Assembly: GCA_017378975.1 (NCBI GenBank)
Contig: JAFNXT010000132.1
Coordinates: 1-27,256, forward strand
Reading direction: 5' to 3'
From: Oscillospiraceae bacterium
Lineage (GTDB): Bacteria > Bacillota > Clostridia > Oscillospirales > Oscillospiraceae
DNA: 27,256 bases
Shown here: in pieces, positions 7,475-15,504 of the stretch
Numbering within the stretch: position 1 is the stretch's first letter
How the letters are laid out: every line of letters begins with the position of its first letter
Made by a program: the position numbers and the translations under genes
The notes under the pieces: generated by a model
What the model was told of the DNA's origin: nothing
The model's input: the letters and a program-made list of their open reading frames with translations, nothing else
The model's database searches: none

Positions 7475-9010
7475 TCATACTCCTTCTTTCAGGGCATAGA
7501 GGTGATAATTGAATACGACTTCTTCGAAGATCATCTCGGAGGTGGAGATGAGTTCATAATCGTGGCCGTAATAATAGCGGTCCAGAGAAGTGTCTCTGGT
7601 GATGATGAAATCTACTTTGTGTTCCCGGATGACGGACCAATGATCATCCCACATACCGGGGGCGTTGACGTTGAAGCTACAGAAGAACGGGGTGCTGGGC
7701 AGGATATCCGCCGCGTAGTAGAAGCCGCCGTCCAGGAAACCAAGGTTCAGCATGGTGGGGTCTTCTTTGCGTTCGTTCATGATCTGGGCGAATTGGTATT
7801 GGGGCATCTGCTCCCGTGTATAGTTCATGAGATAGGTGTTTTCGCTGTTGGTAAGACCATAGCTCATACACAGGACCATGGCGCAGATCTGAAGAAGGAT
7901 CCGGGCGAGGGGAGCGCCACGTGTCAGTGTCGCCGCGACCCGGGTGATGCCCAGCTTGCGGAGGGTCTGGACCAGTGGGATCATACCAAGGACGGTGAAG
8001 GATACGAAGACCATGGAGTAGTAGTAATACGATTTTCCCATAAAAGTGGTGGCGGCAAGACCGAAGAAGCTGATGCACACAGCCAGAAGATCTCTGGGAG
8101 CTTCCTTGGCACGGATCAGAAGATAACACAGACCGATCGCGAGAAGACCTCCAATGTTGGGGTTCAGTTCCCATGCGCGGGAGAGCCGTGTCTGTATGAG
8201 CTGCAGCAGGGGCGTCGTATCTTCCTCGGGATACAGGAAGATGTTGTTGTAGAAATAGGCGGTGAACAGATCGTCCAAAGCACCTGTGGCCAGAAAATAG
8301 AGGAAGACCGGGACCGTGACGATCACCACGCCCAGAAGGAACGAGCCCATGGTCCTGAGCAGGGATCTCCAGTCACGGAGCCAGAAGGTGTAGAAGATCA
8401 GTACGAAGACAGCCAGACCGATATAGAAGCCCAGCATGGAATATTTGATCCATAATATGCATCCGGCGAAGATGCCGTTGCATAAGGCTTCGGTGGCGGT
8501 CAGGCTCCGGTCCTGTTTACTGGCACTCAGGACGGTCCATAGTCCGTAGGTGAACATGAACAGGCAAAGCTGTTCCACACTTCCGCCGTGGCAGAAGGCG
8601 CGGGTACAGGCCGAGAGGACACCCAGGATGCTGATCATGGGGTAGACTGTTCGGCTTTTTCCCAGATACAGAAGCGCGATCCTGCCGCTGAAATACAGGA
8701 ACAGCCCAAAGCTGATGACTTCCAGCAGGTATTGGCCGAAAAAGCTCTTTTGGGAGAAGAGGGCCACCAGCGCATAGATGAAATACAGGACAGGTCCCTT
8801 CTGCTCGTACAGGTCCACATAGGGGACCATGCCGTTGAGCAGCCCCTTGCCGAGGGTCAGGAAGCAGTGGACATCCACCCAGTCGTTCATAGGGTAGAGG
8901 GGGGAGCTCTTGGAACAGATCAGAAGGGTCAGGGCCGCGGTCAGGAAGCTGAACAGCAACAGGCTGTGTCGGCGAAGGAGACCGCCGACGGGGGTGCGGG
9001 GAATTTTCAT
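7475..9010 (-). CDS. Membrane glycosyltransferase of the GT-C (ArnT/PMT-like) type
   Basis: This 511-residue protein has about ten to twelve hydrophobic segments through residue 385, then a soluble C-terminal part. The first loop contains MNDWVDVHCFLTLGKGLLNG and YVDLYEQKGPVLYF. An acidic pair (D43, D46) followed by a GxxPYxDxxxxKGP pattern is typical of polyprenyl-phosphate-sugar dependent GT-C enzymes such as GT39 and ArnT. Such enzymes transfer a sugar from a lipid carrier to a lipid, glycan or protein on the outer face of the membrane. Donor and acceptor are not identifiable. It overlaps the phosphatase gene and starts 21 bases after the unknown protein gene. A weak AAAGGA lies about 10 bases before the ATG. 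The family call is firm at the fold level but not at the subfamily level. Confidence 0.75.
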   Translation of the reverse strand: MKIPRTPVGGLLRRHSLLLFSFLTAALTLLICSKSSPLYPMNDWVDVHCFLTLGKGLLNGMVPYVDLYEQKGPVLYFIYALVALFSQKSFFGQYLLEVISFGLFLYFSGRIALLYLGKSRTVYPMISILGVLSACTRAFCHGGSVEQLCLFMFTYGLWTVLSASKQDRSLTATEALCNGIFAGCILWIKYSMLGFYIGLAVFVLIFYTFWLRDWRSLLRTMGSFLLGVVIVTVPVFLYFLATGALDDLFTAYFYNNIFLYPEEDTTPLLQLIQTRLSRAWELNPNIGGLLAIGLCYLLIRAKEAPRDLLAVCISFFGLAATTFMGKSYYYYSMVFVSFTVLGMIPLVQTLRKLGITRVAATLTRGAPLARILLQICAMVLCMSYGLTNSENTYLMNYTREQMPQYQFAQIMNERKEDPTMLNLGFLDGGFYYAADILPSTPFFCSFNVNAPGMWDDHWSVIREHKVDFIITRDTSLDRYYYGHDYELISTSEMIFEEVVFNYHLYALKEGV

Positions 9011-9031
9011 GGATCAAAGGTCCTTTCTTGA

Positions 9032-10447
9032 TCAGGGCAACAGCCTTACGGTGGTGTCCTGCCTGGGTTTGCGACAGAAGGTCATCCGCCATGTGACGCT
9101 ATGGGCAGGGGTGTAGCGAAGGGAGGATAGTGCGGTATGTCCTGCGGCAGGGATCTTTCCTGAGAATAGCATAGCGGCAGGATCGTTGGGATCCATGGGG
9201 AAGGGGTCCCCGGGGTCGCAGTCCGTCAGATGGAACTGTTCCTTTGGGATGGCAGGATCCAGGGAGAAGGTCAAACGGGTATAGCAACAGGGATGGTCGC
9301 TGAGGAAATTGGGGTCCAGCGCTTCTCTGGTCAGGCTCACGGTGGTCAAACTGTGGACTCTGCCGGTGAAGGGGTCGATGAACTGGACTTGCTCACCGGC
9401 CCGGGGAGCGACGAAACGCTGGCCGGGGATGGTCACGGGATCTGCTTCCAGCTTGATCTCCATGGTGCGGATCGGAGGGTTCTTGCTCTTACGGGGGAAA
9501 CGCTGTCTGCGGATCAGATAGCCACGGTCCCGGTCCAGACCATAATGTTCCAGAGTCCTGCGGGCGTTCCACGGGTTCTCACGGGTGGGGTCCCAGAGGA
9601 CAGTCGTGGACTGGCGACAGGGGATCATTTTTTCGTTGACCACCAATGTGCCTGTGGCACCACGGGAAAGCGGATATTCCATATCACGGCGGAGCTTCTC
9701 TTCCTGAGAAAGCTCGTCATCGGGTCTTACGGACCATTTACGGGAGAAGGTCTCCAGAGACTCGCGGGGGACCTCCAGGATCTGGTCCACCACGATGCCA
9801 TCTTCGCACAGATAGACCGCAGGGATCTGCCAAAGCTCTTCGCCCCAACGGAAGGAACGACGGACCGACAGTTCTTGCCCGGCCTGCTTGCGGTCGCAGA
9901 ATTCAGAGAAACCGGTGTTGAAGCCCACATCCCAGCGAAGAGCACCGGGACGGATCGGGCACCACTCAAAATAGTCCGGGTGCAATGGCAGGGCGGTGTA
10001 GTCGAAACGCTTCTGCAACTCGGTCATGTAAGTGTAGGCATCGGTGGGCTTGGTGGGATGGTAAGTATTCTCCAGCGCGCGAAGGACGGAACGGGTCTTA
10101 TAGCTCAGGACGATGCCAGCCACCCGGTGCTCGAACAGATACCGGCTCATGCGGTAGGCGTTGAGGATCAGGTCGCCATGGCGGCATAGGGTCAAAAGCC
10201 CGATGAAGTCGGACAGGGTGGCGGCCACAGGGTGGACCTGGTCACCGGGAGGGGCGCAGGGGTCCACGGCGAACACCATATCGCCGAAGCCTTCCGTCTG
10301 GCAAAAATGGCTTCCGCCCTCACCGCACCATGCTACGACACGGGAACCCGTCGGGGTGAATACGTTTTCGCTGGTGTCTGCTCCGGTCCACAGGCCGAGG
10401 GGCGCGGTATCAAGGCTGGATGCTCTGAATTTCCTGTACAGGTCCAT
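9032..10447 (-). CDS. Conserved-looking protein of unknown function
   Basis: I do not recognise a named family for this roughly 471-residue protein. It has no signal peptide or membrane helix. The N-terminal third contains GEGGSHFCQTEGFGDMVFAV followed by DP and, about twenty residues later, SDFIGLLTL. This pattern recalls SMI1/KNR4 (SUKH)-like modules, but I cannot confirm that. The rest is rich in Arg, Trp and Pro, and includes a DxxDRGYLIRRQRFPRKSKN segment and a C-terminal beta-rich region. Two starts are possible. GTG at 10456 overlaps the upstream stop as GTGA, but its AAAGGA site (10459-10464) is only 2 bases away; ATG at 10447 is 11 bases away. I use 10447. Tight packing between the choloylglycine hydrolase and the glycosyltransferase points to a shared process. 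Cytoplasmic location is inferred. Confidence 0.75.
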   Translation of the reverse strand: MDLYRKFRASSLDTAPLGLWTGADTSENVFTPTGSRVVAWCGEGGSHFCQTEGFGDMVFAVDPCAPPGDQVHPVAATLSDFIGLLTLCRHGDLILNAYRMSRYLFEHRVAGIVLSYKTRSVLRALENTYHPTKPTDAYTYMTELQKRFDYTALPLHPDYFEWCPIRPGALRWDVGFNTGFSEFCDRKQAGQELSVRRSFRWGEELWQIPAVYLCEDGIVVDQILEVPRESLETFSRKWSVRPDDELSQEEKLRRDMEYPLSRGATGTLVVNEKMIPCRQSTTVLWDPTRENPWNARRTLEHYGLDRDRGYLIRRQRFPRKSKNPPIRTMEIKLEADPVTIPGQRFVAPRAGEQVQFIDPFTGRVHSLTTVSLTREALDPNFLSDHPCCYTRLTFSLDPAIPKEQFHLTDCDPGDPFPMDPNDPAAMLFSGKIPAAGHTALSSLRYTPAHSVTWRMTFCRKPRQDTTVRLLP

Positions 10448-10452
10448 AGGGG

Positions 10453-11439
10453 TCACCGTCCTTTATGGGGCTCCCGCATGAAGATGCGGGGCTGATCGTC
10501 GATCGGGTAGAGGCTCAGTTCTGTGCTGTCCAGATCCTCCCGGAACATTTGGATGCCGGTGATCTGGTGCGCGTCGTAGGTGGTGTAGTAGTAGATGCCA
10601 CGGTCCGTATCACAGCAACTGCTGTAACGGGTGATCTCATGACCGCGCTCAGTGCGGACACAGCCACGGGGCATGGCGACGGAGGAGAGGATGTGGAAGA
10701 ACTGACTGACCCCGGAGGCCGGATCGTCCGCCGATATGGAATTCAGCTTCACGAAGGTGGCACGGATATACCGTGAACCGGAGGAGAAGTCCCCGGGCAG
10801 ACCCATGGCACCCATGCCATTGCTGTAGGGGATCAGGTGGAGGTCCCGGGAGAACGTATCGTGGGGCAGCTCGGGAGTCAGCCCCATATAGTCCGTCAGT
10901 CGGCTCAGATGATGGTCGAAGGGCGGTTCGTTCGTCAGGACACCCACCGGATCATGGAAGATGCGGATCCCGTCGGCCATGGGTTCGACGATGATGGACC
11001 GCTCACGGTCGCAGATCATCCAGTGCAGAGGTGTCAGGGGCAGAGAACTGCTGAAAGGGATATCTACCAACCGAAGGTCCTTCAGAGCCTCTTCTGCCTG
11101 ATCGGCAGAGGCACACTGGCCAAGGATCCAGGGGATGAACTCGAAGGGAGCGATGTTCACGGCACCGTCCTCAGGAGGGAGATACCGGGCACTGATCGGG
11201 AAATTGAGTCCTGCCATGCTCAGCCCTTTTTCGTTGGTGGCTTCATAAAACAAGGGCGTGCCATCCACAACGGTGGCCATGCCGATCATGGCATAGTGCG
11301 TGTCCATGGCAGGCCGCTTCCGGAAGTGGAGCGGATATCTCCTTGGGACGATCGCGACGGTCTCATGATAGCTGTATTCCAGGTCAAGATTCCTGCCGAA
11401 ATAGTGATCTCCGGCCTGATAGCTCACAGCGGTGCACAT
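10453..11439 (-). CDS. Choloylglycine hydrolase family enzyme (bile salt hydrolase / penicillin V acylase type)
   Basis: The 328-residue Ntn-hydrolase begins MCTAVSYQAGDHYFGRNLDL. Cys2 becomes the N-terminal nucleophile after Met removal, and R16 and D19 match the conserved Arg and Asp of bile salt hydrolases. N79 (in GLNFP), N170 (in TNEPPF) and R223 (in GDFSSGSRYIR) match the other catalytic-site positions of this family. Length is typical. The enzyme would cleave an amide bond, in the gut most plausibly glycine- or taurine-conjugated bile acids. Penicillin V and N-acyl homoserine lactones are alternative substrates that sequence alone cannot exclude. GGGAGG lies 8 bases before the start, and a good promoter is at 11471-11499. 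It is the first gene of a four-gene operon and is divergent from a MATE transporter. No signal peptide; cytoplasmic. Confidence 0.92.
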   Translation of the reverse strand: MCTAVSYQAGDHYFGRNLDLEYSYHETVAIVPRRYPLHFRKRPAMDTHYAMIGMATVVDGTPLFYEATNEKGLSMAGLNFPISARYLPPEDGAVNIAPFEFIPWILGQCASADQAEEALKDLRLVDIPFSSSLPLTPLHWMICDRERSIIVEPMADGIRIFHDPVGVLTNEPPFDHHLSRLTDYMGLTPELPHDTFSRDLHLIPYSNGMGAMGLPGDFSSGSRYIRATFVKLNSISADDPASGVSQFFHILSSVAMPRGCVRTERGHEITRYSSCCDTDRGIYYYTTYDAHQITGIQMFREDLDSTELSLYPIDDQPRIFMREPHKGR

Positions 11440-11470
11440 CCTGTGATCCTCCCATTTTCATATATCACAT

Positions 11471-11499
11471 AGTATACCACCATTTCAGCCACTTTACAA
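11471..11499 (-). promoter_or_regulatory. Sigma-A promoter of the choloylglycine hydrolase operon
   Basis: On the minus strand TTGTAA (11494-11499), a 17-base spacer and TATACT (11471-11476) lie 32 bases before the start codon. The site is back-to-back with the MATE promoter, the two -35 boxes being only about 17 bases apart. Confidence 0.7.
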
Positions 11500-11515
11500 C
11501 GATCTTTTCCGGGAC

Positions 11516-11544
11516 TTGCGAAAAAGCCGGGGATGCGGTATGAT
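11516..11544 (+). promoter_or_regulatory. Sigma-A promoter of the MATE transporter gene
   Basis: TTGCGA (11516-11521), a 17-base spacer and TATGAT (11539-11544) lie 24 bases before the TTG start at 11569, giving a short leader that carries GGGAGG. Confidence 0.7.
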
Positions 11545-11568
11545 AAACGAAAATGGGAGGTGTAGTCA

Positions 11569-12924
11569 TTGAAGAAAGAACGTGACATGGGACAGGGCAG
11601 TGTCGGTCGGGCGATGCTGGGGATGGCGGTCCCTGCTGTGGTGGCGCAGGTGGTGAACCTGCTTTATAATGTGGTGGACAGGATCTATATCGGCCATATG
11701 GAAGGGATCGGCGGTACGGCGCTGACCGGTGTGGGGTTGTTCACTCCGGTCCTCATGCTTCTGACCGCATTCGCTATGCTTTGCGGCTCCGGCGGCGCGC
11801 CCCGTGCGGCGATCGCCATGGGTAAGGGCGAGCGACAGGAGGCGGAGCGGATCCTCGGGAATTGCTTCAGTTTGCTCCTGATCCTGTCGGTGGTGCTGAC
11901 GGTGGTGTTTTGGTTCGCCGCCGAGCCCTTGCTTTGGATGTTCGGAGCCAGCGAAGATACGATCGGATATGCGCTCCAGTACGGGAAGATCTACATCCTT
12001 GGCAGTGTGTTCGTGCTGATCGTCATGGGGACCAATCCCTTCATCACCACCCAGGGCTTCGCCAAATTCAGTATGCTCACCACGGTGATCGGTGCCATCA
12101 CGAACATCGTGCTCGATCCCATCTTCATTTTCCTGCTGGATTTGGGTGTCCGTGGCGCGGCTCTGGCGACGGTGCTCTCTCAGGCGGTGAGCGCGGTCTG
12201 GGTCCTTCGGTTCCTGACGGGGGAACGCACTCTTCTGCGGCTGAGTTGGGCCCGTATGCGGCTGGAGCCGAAGGTCATACTGCCCTGTCTTGGGCTGGGC
12301 ATCTCCACCTTCGTCATGGTCTCTACGGAAAGCATCCTGTCTGTCAGCTTCACCTCCAGCCTGTCCCGGTTCGGCGGCGATCTGGCAGTTGGGGCTATGA
12401 CGGTGCTCACCAGTATCAATCAGCTTGTGACCATGCCTTTGCAGGGCATCTGTCAGGGAGCGCAGCCTCTGATCAGCTACAATTTTGGCGCAGGGAAAAT
12501 GGACCGGGTGAAGCAGGCGTTCCGGTATGAGTTTTTGATCTGTGTGGGTCATGCCGTGAGCTTTTGGGCACTGGTGATGCTGTTCCCCTCGTTTTTTGCC
12601 GGTATCTTCACCAGTGACGGTGATCTGGTGGCTTATACCGCCTGGGCCATGAGGATCTTCCTGTGCGGTATCTTCTCTGTGGGCTTCCAGCTCAGCTGTC
12701 AGCAGTCCTTCGTGGCGCTGGGGCAGGCGAAGATCAGCTTGTTCCTTGCCTGTCTGCGAAAGCTGATCCTTTTGATCCCTATGATCTTCGTATTGCCGCT
12801 GTTCTTCCGGGACAAGGTGTTCGCTGTGTTCCTGGCGGAGCCTGTCAGTGACATCTTTGCGGCGGCAGTGACCACAGCCGTGTTTTTCGTGAAGTTCCGG
12901 AAGCTTCGGAAGCGTCATGAGTGA
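11569..12924 (+). CDS. MATE family efflux transporter
   Basis: The 451-residue protein has about twelve membrane segments in two related halves and the usual MATE N-terminus, MGQGSVGRAMLGMAVPAVVA followed by NLLYNVVDRIYIGH. It would export cationic drugs or metabolites across the cytoplasmic membrane using a sodium or proton gradient; substrates cannot be predicted. The start is a TTG at 11569, 8 bases after a GGGAGG site; the first ATG (11587) is too far from that site. The gene is divergent from the choloylglycine hydrolase operon and ends at a hairpin shared with the convergent beta-propeller gene. Proximity to a bile-salt type hydrolase makes export of bile acids or related toxic amphiphiles a reasonable but untested idea. 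Confidence 0.92.
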   Translation: MKKERDMGQGSVGRAMLGMAVPAVVAQVVNLLYNVVDRIYIGHMEGIGGTALTGVGLFTPVLMLLTAFAMLCGSGGAPRAAIAMGKGERQEAERILGNCFSLLLILSVVLTVVFWFAAEPLLWMFGASEDTIGYALQYGKIYILGSVFVLIVMGTNPFITTQGFAKFSMLTTVIGAITNIVLDPIFIFLLDLGVRGAALATVLSQAVSAVWVLRFLTGERTLLRLSWARMRLEPKVILPCLGLGISTFVMVSTESILSVSFTSSLSRFGGDLAVGAMTVLTSINQLVTMPLQGICQGAQPLISYNFGAGKMDRVKQAFRYEFLICVGHAVSFWALVMLFPSFFAGIFTSDGDLVAYTAWAMRIFLCGIFSVGFQLSCQQSFVALGQAKISLFLACLRKLILLIPMIFVLPLFFRDKVFAVFLAEPVSDIFAAAVTTAVFFVKFRKLRKRHE

Positions 12925-12978
12925 AAAAACCTGTCATCGCATATGGCCCGGTCGGGGCTTTGCGATGACAGGTTTTTT
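12924..12978. terminator. Bidirectional terminator between the MATE and beta-propeller genes
   Basis: An 18-bp perfect stem pairs 12924-12941 (starting AAAAAACCTGTC) with 12961-12978 (ending GACAGGTTTTTT). The 19-base loop contains a smaller GCCC/GGGC stem. Six T follow the GC-rich stem on either strand, as expected for termination of both convergent genes. Confidence 0.9.
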
Positions 12979-12999
12979 ATTGCATGGGGATAACAGGTA

Positions 13000-14850
13000 T
13001 CAGCTCAGTTTCGTTACCAGGAATCCTTCACCCAGCATATACGCGTAGCCGTCGATGACCACGGCCCGCATACCGGCAGGGTTTCCGGACAGGGGCAGGT
13101 CCAAACGTTCTATCAGCTCATAGCCGTCGAAGTGGAGCAGGATATACCGTGTGCCACGGACGTAGTCATCCACGCCCAGACCGATCAGCTGCTGTTGACG
13201 GTCGATATAGTAGGACTTATAGTCTGAGGAGAAGCTGCAGTTTTCCAGTTCGTAGACACAGTGGGACTCCACGGCGGTCTGGCCTTCCCGGTACATCTCG
13301 ATCTTCAGGGTGCTGAAATCATCGCCGTAACCGATGCCCATGAGGAAGCCGTCGGCGAAGTCCACCAGAGACATGGAGTAGCCGTCGATGGTCCCGGTGT
13401 CTTTGAAGGTGATATGGTCCGGGTCGGAAAGGTCGAAGAAGAACACGGGATCCTGGAGCACCAGAGAGGTACAGACATAGGCTTTATCCCCGTCGAATCG
13501 GACCGACTGGACGGTCTCACCGTCGGGAGCGAACCGGATCACGGAGGAGCGGATGCTGTGGTCGGTCAAGTCGATGCAATAGAGGTTGGCGTTGGCCGGG
13601 ATGGTACGATAGGTGGCGATGCTGTCATCGACAGCCACGCCGTCGATGTCCTCCTTCACCGTCAGACCGCTGGAGCGTTCGGTGGTGACTACCCGGAGCA
13701 TGCCGTCATATTCATCCATGCTGTACTGGTCCTTCAGGATGCCGCAGACGGAAGCTTCCCCTTCGATCTTCAGCCCGTTTTTGAAGGAAATGCGGCAGAT
13801 CTGGGTGAAGGTCTGGGAAAGGGTCCCTGCATCTGTCTCGGTATCCTGCCGGAGGGGCCGGGTGAGATAGATGTTGTCACGGGACATATACACGGGGCCG
13901 TGATAGGACAGCGCCGCGATGGAGTCTTCCACGGACAGATCCTTCGTATCCACGGCAGTCACGACGGTATACATGGCAGTGGTGGGCTTTTCGGGGATGG
14001 AGATCCTGACCTCGGGAAGGTAGGTCATATCGCCGGACTGGCCGTAGCCCGGCAGGAAGGTGCTGGGGTCATCCCAGTCGGCGTAGTAGTCCACATACAT
14101 AGTGGACAGGACGTACAGCCGGTCGCCGATCACACGGGAGGTGTTATGGGCACCGGTCAGACACAGCTCGCCGGACCGAATGATCTTTTCGGGGTCGGTC
14201 ACGTCCAAAGACAGGCAGTACAGGTACCGCTCATTGATCACATCATCGTAACAGTCCGTCAGGATGATGATACGGGTCCCGTCCTGAGACAGATACATCT
14301 GGGTCTCGTGGGTGTAGATCCGCAACCCCTCCCGGGCTTCGCTCCGGATGTCATAGGTGCCCAGAAGACGGGAAGCTTCCTTCCCGATGGAATAGACAGA
14401 CAGTTCTCCGCCACGCAGATAGAAGATATGGCGATCGGTACGCTTGATGATGTCTGCTTCCTTCACACCGGCAACCTGTGAGTCGGTGATCTCGGTGGTG
14501 GTCTGGCCGTATTCGGGGGATAAATTGTCGGACTCCGGCATGCCCATAGGCGGTGCTTCGCCCGGAGTTGTAACGCCGGCCATGAAATCTTCCATGATGC
14601 CATCGTCCGGGATCTCGGGTTTGGGTGTCCCGTTGGCGGCGGGGGCCATGAGGGTCTGGAGGTGTGTCACCAGTTCACTGTAGTCTCCGGTGGGGGATAC
14701 CGGTGCGGACAGTCGGGGGATGGCCCAGATGCCGGCTACCAGAAGCAGACAGCAGGTAAGGGACAGGATGGTTGTAGTGACGGACCGTTGTTTTCGCTTT
14801 TTTTCGAGTTTGGTACGGATATCACGGGAACGCTCGTCATAGGTCTTCAT
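13000..14850 (-). CDS. Membrane-anchored beta-propeller domain protein
   Basis: The 616-residue protein has a short basic cytoplasmic start (1-22), one membrane segment (about 24-44), a Pro/Gly-rich linker (about 50-118) and a large external domain. That domain begins with TDSQVAGVKEADIIKRTD, matching the entry motif (QVxGVDEADIVKTD) of the secreted C-terminal beta-propeller family (Pfam Beta_propel). Repeating strands such as HIFYLRGGELSVYSI and RVIGDRLYVLSTMYVDYY follow to the end. Function in this family is unknown. The gene starts within the last 14 bases of the ECF sigma gene, with AAGGAGG 9 bases upstream. Co-expression, the cytoplasmic tail and the single anchor suggest a sensor or anti-sigma role; no known anti-sigma domain (such as a zinc-binding HxxxCxxC) is seen in the tail. 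Confidence 0.85.
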   Translation of the reverse strand: MKTYDERSRDIRTKLEKKRKQRSVTTTILSLTCCLLLVAGIWAIPRLSAPVSPTGDYSELVTHLQTLMAPAANGTPKPEIPDDGIMEDFMAGVTTPGEAPPMGMPESDNLSPEYGQTTTEITDSQVAGVKEADIIKRTDRHIFYLRGGELSVYSIGKEASRLLGTYDIRSEAREGLRIYTHETQMYLSQDGTRIIILTDCYDDVINERYLYCLSLDVTDPEKIIRSGELCLTGAHNTSRVIGDRLYVLSTMYVDYYADWDDPSTFLPGYGQSGDMTYLPEVRISIPEKPTTAMYTVVTAVDTKDLSVEDSIAALSYHGPVYMSRDNIYLTRPLRQDTETDAGTLSQTFTQICRISFKNGLKIEGEASVCGILKDQYSMDEYDGMLRVVTTERSSGLTVKEDIDGVAVDDSIATYRTIPANANLYCIDLTDHSIRSSVIRFAPDGETVQSVRFDGDKAYVCTSLVLQDPVFFFDLSDPDHITFKDTGTIDGYSMSLVDFADGFLMGIGYGDDFSTLKIEMYREGQTAVESHCVYELENCSFSSDYKSYYIDRQQQLIGLGVDDYVRGTRYILLHFDGYELIERLDLPLSGNPAGMRAVVIDGYAYMLGEGFLVTKLS

Positions 14851-15388
14851 GATCGATCCCCTCCTTGATCAGAGTCGATTTGAGTGCGGCTTTGGCACGG
14901 GTATGGAGGTTGTATATCTGTTTGGCGGACTTCCCCATGATCTTTGCCGACTCCGGCAGGGAAAAGCCCTCGAACCAGGTCAGGTGCAGGATCTGTCGGT
15001 ACTGTGACGGGAGCGCCTGGATGCAGGCATAGACGGCTTCATCCCTCGCGCGACGGGCGTGGTCGTCTTCGAGGCTCCCGGTAGACAGTACGTTCTGAAG
15101 ATCCTCCAGCGGCACGAAGCGTTTACGCCAGCGCAGATGGTCGATCGCTTTGTTCCGCGCGATCTTGTAAAGGTAGCCATGGAGCTTGTCACCGGTATCC
15201 AGCCGCTTCCGTTTCATGATCAGCGTGACGATGGTGTCTTCCATGAGTTCCTCTGCGGTGGACGCATCCTGCACGAAGCAGTAGATGTACCGGATCAATG
15301 GGTCGGAATATCTATGTACCAGTTCCTCCAGCGCATATTCGTCGCCTCGCAGGTAGGCTTCATACTGTGTAAGGCCTTTGTCAGACAT
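14837..15388 (-). CDS. ECF-type RNA polymerase sigma factor
   Basis: The 183-residue protein shows sigma-70 region 2 (about 12-95, with LIRYIYCFVQDASTAEELME and YKIARNKAIDHLRWRKRF) and region 4 (about 123-178, with ALPSQYRQILHLTWFEGFSL and the recognition helix SAKQIYNLHTRAKAALK). It lacks regions 1 and 3, as ECF factors do. The ATG at 15388 is chosen because the twelve-base AGGAGGTGATCC (15391-15402) ends 2 bases upstream, with AGGAGG 8 bases from the start; an in-frame GTG at 15397 lies inside that site. It overlaps the membrane beta-propeller gene by 14 bases, the usual layout of a sigma factor and its membrane regulator. The regulon is unknown; a possible self-recognised promoter lies at 15416-15442. 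Confidence 0.9.
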   Translation of the reverse strand: MSDKGLTQYEAYLRGDEYALEELVHRYSDPLIRYIYCFVQDASTAEELMEDTIVTLIMKRKRLDTGDKLHGYLYKIARNKAIDHLRWRKRFVPLEDLQNVLSTGSLEDDHARRARDEAVYACIQALPSQYRQILHLTWFEGFSLPESAKIMGKSAKQIYNLHTRAKAALKSTLIKEGIDHEDL

Positions 15389-15415
15389 ACGGATCACCTC
15401 CTCACCTATATAACG

Positions 15416-15442
15416 GGATCGGGGAAAATATTGCTCAGTTCC
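15416..15442 (-). promoter_or_regulatory. Possible ECF-type promoter of the sigma factor gene
   Basis: On the minus strand GGAAC (15438-15442) is followed by a 16-base spacer and CGATCC (15416-15421). GGAAC-N16-CG is the general layout of ECF-recognised promoters, which are often self-regulated. No good sigma-A promoter is seen for this gene. It overlaps the region just upstream of the divergent DUF362 promoter. Confidence 0.4.
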
Positions 15443-15445
15443 AAA

Positions 15446-15473
15446 TTGCTTTTTTCAAATTTTATGTTATACT
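15446..15473 (+). promoter_or_regulatory. Sigma-A promoter of the DUF362 gene
   Basis: TTGCTT (15446-15451), a 16-base spacer and TATACT (15468-15473) lie in an AT-rich stretch 31 bases before the start codon. It begins 3 bases beyond the -35 of the proposed ECF promoter on the other strand. Confidence 0.65.
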
Positions 15474-15504
15474 GAAAGAAAATACTTGTCAAGGAGGTCA
15501 TATC

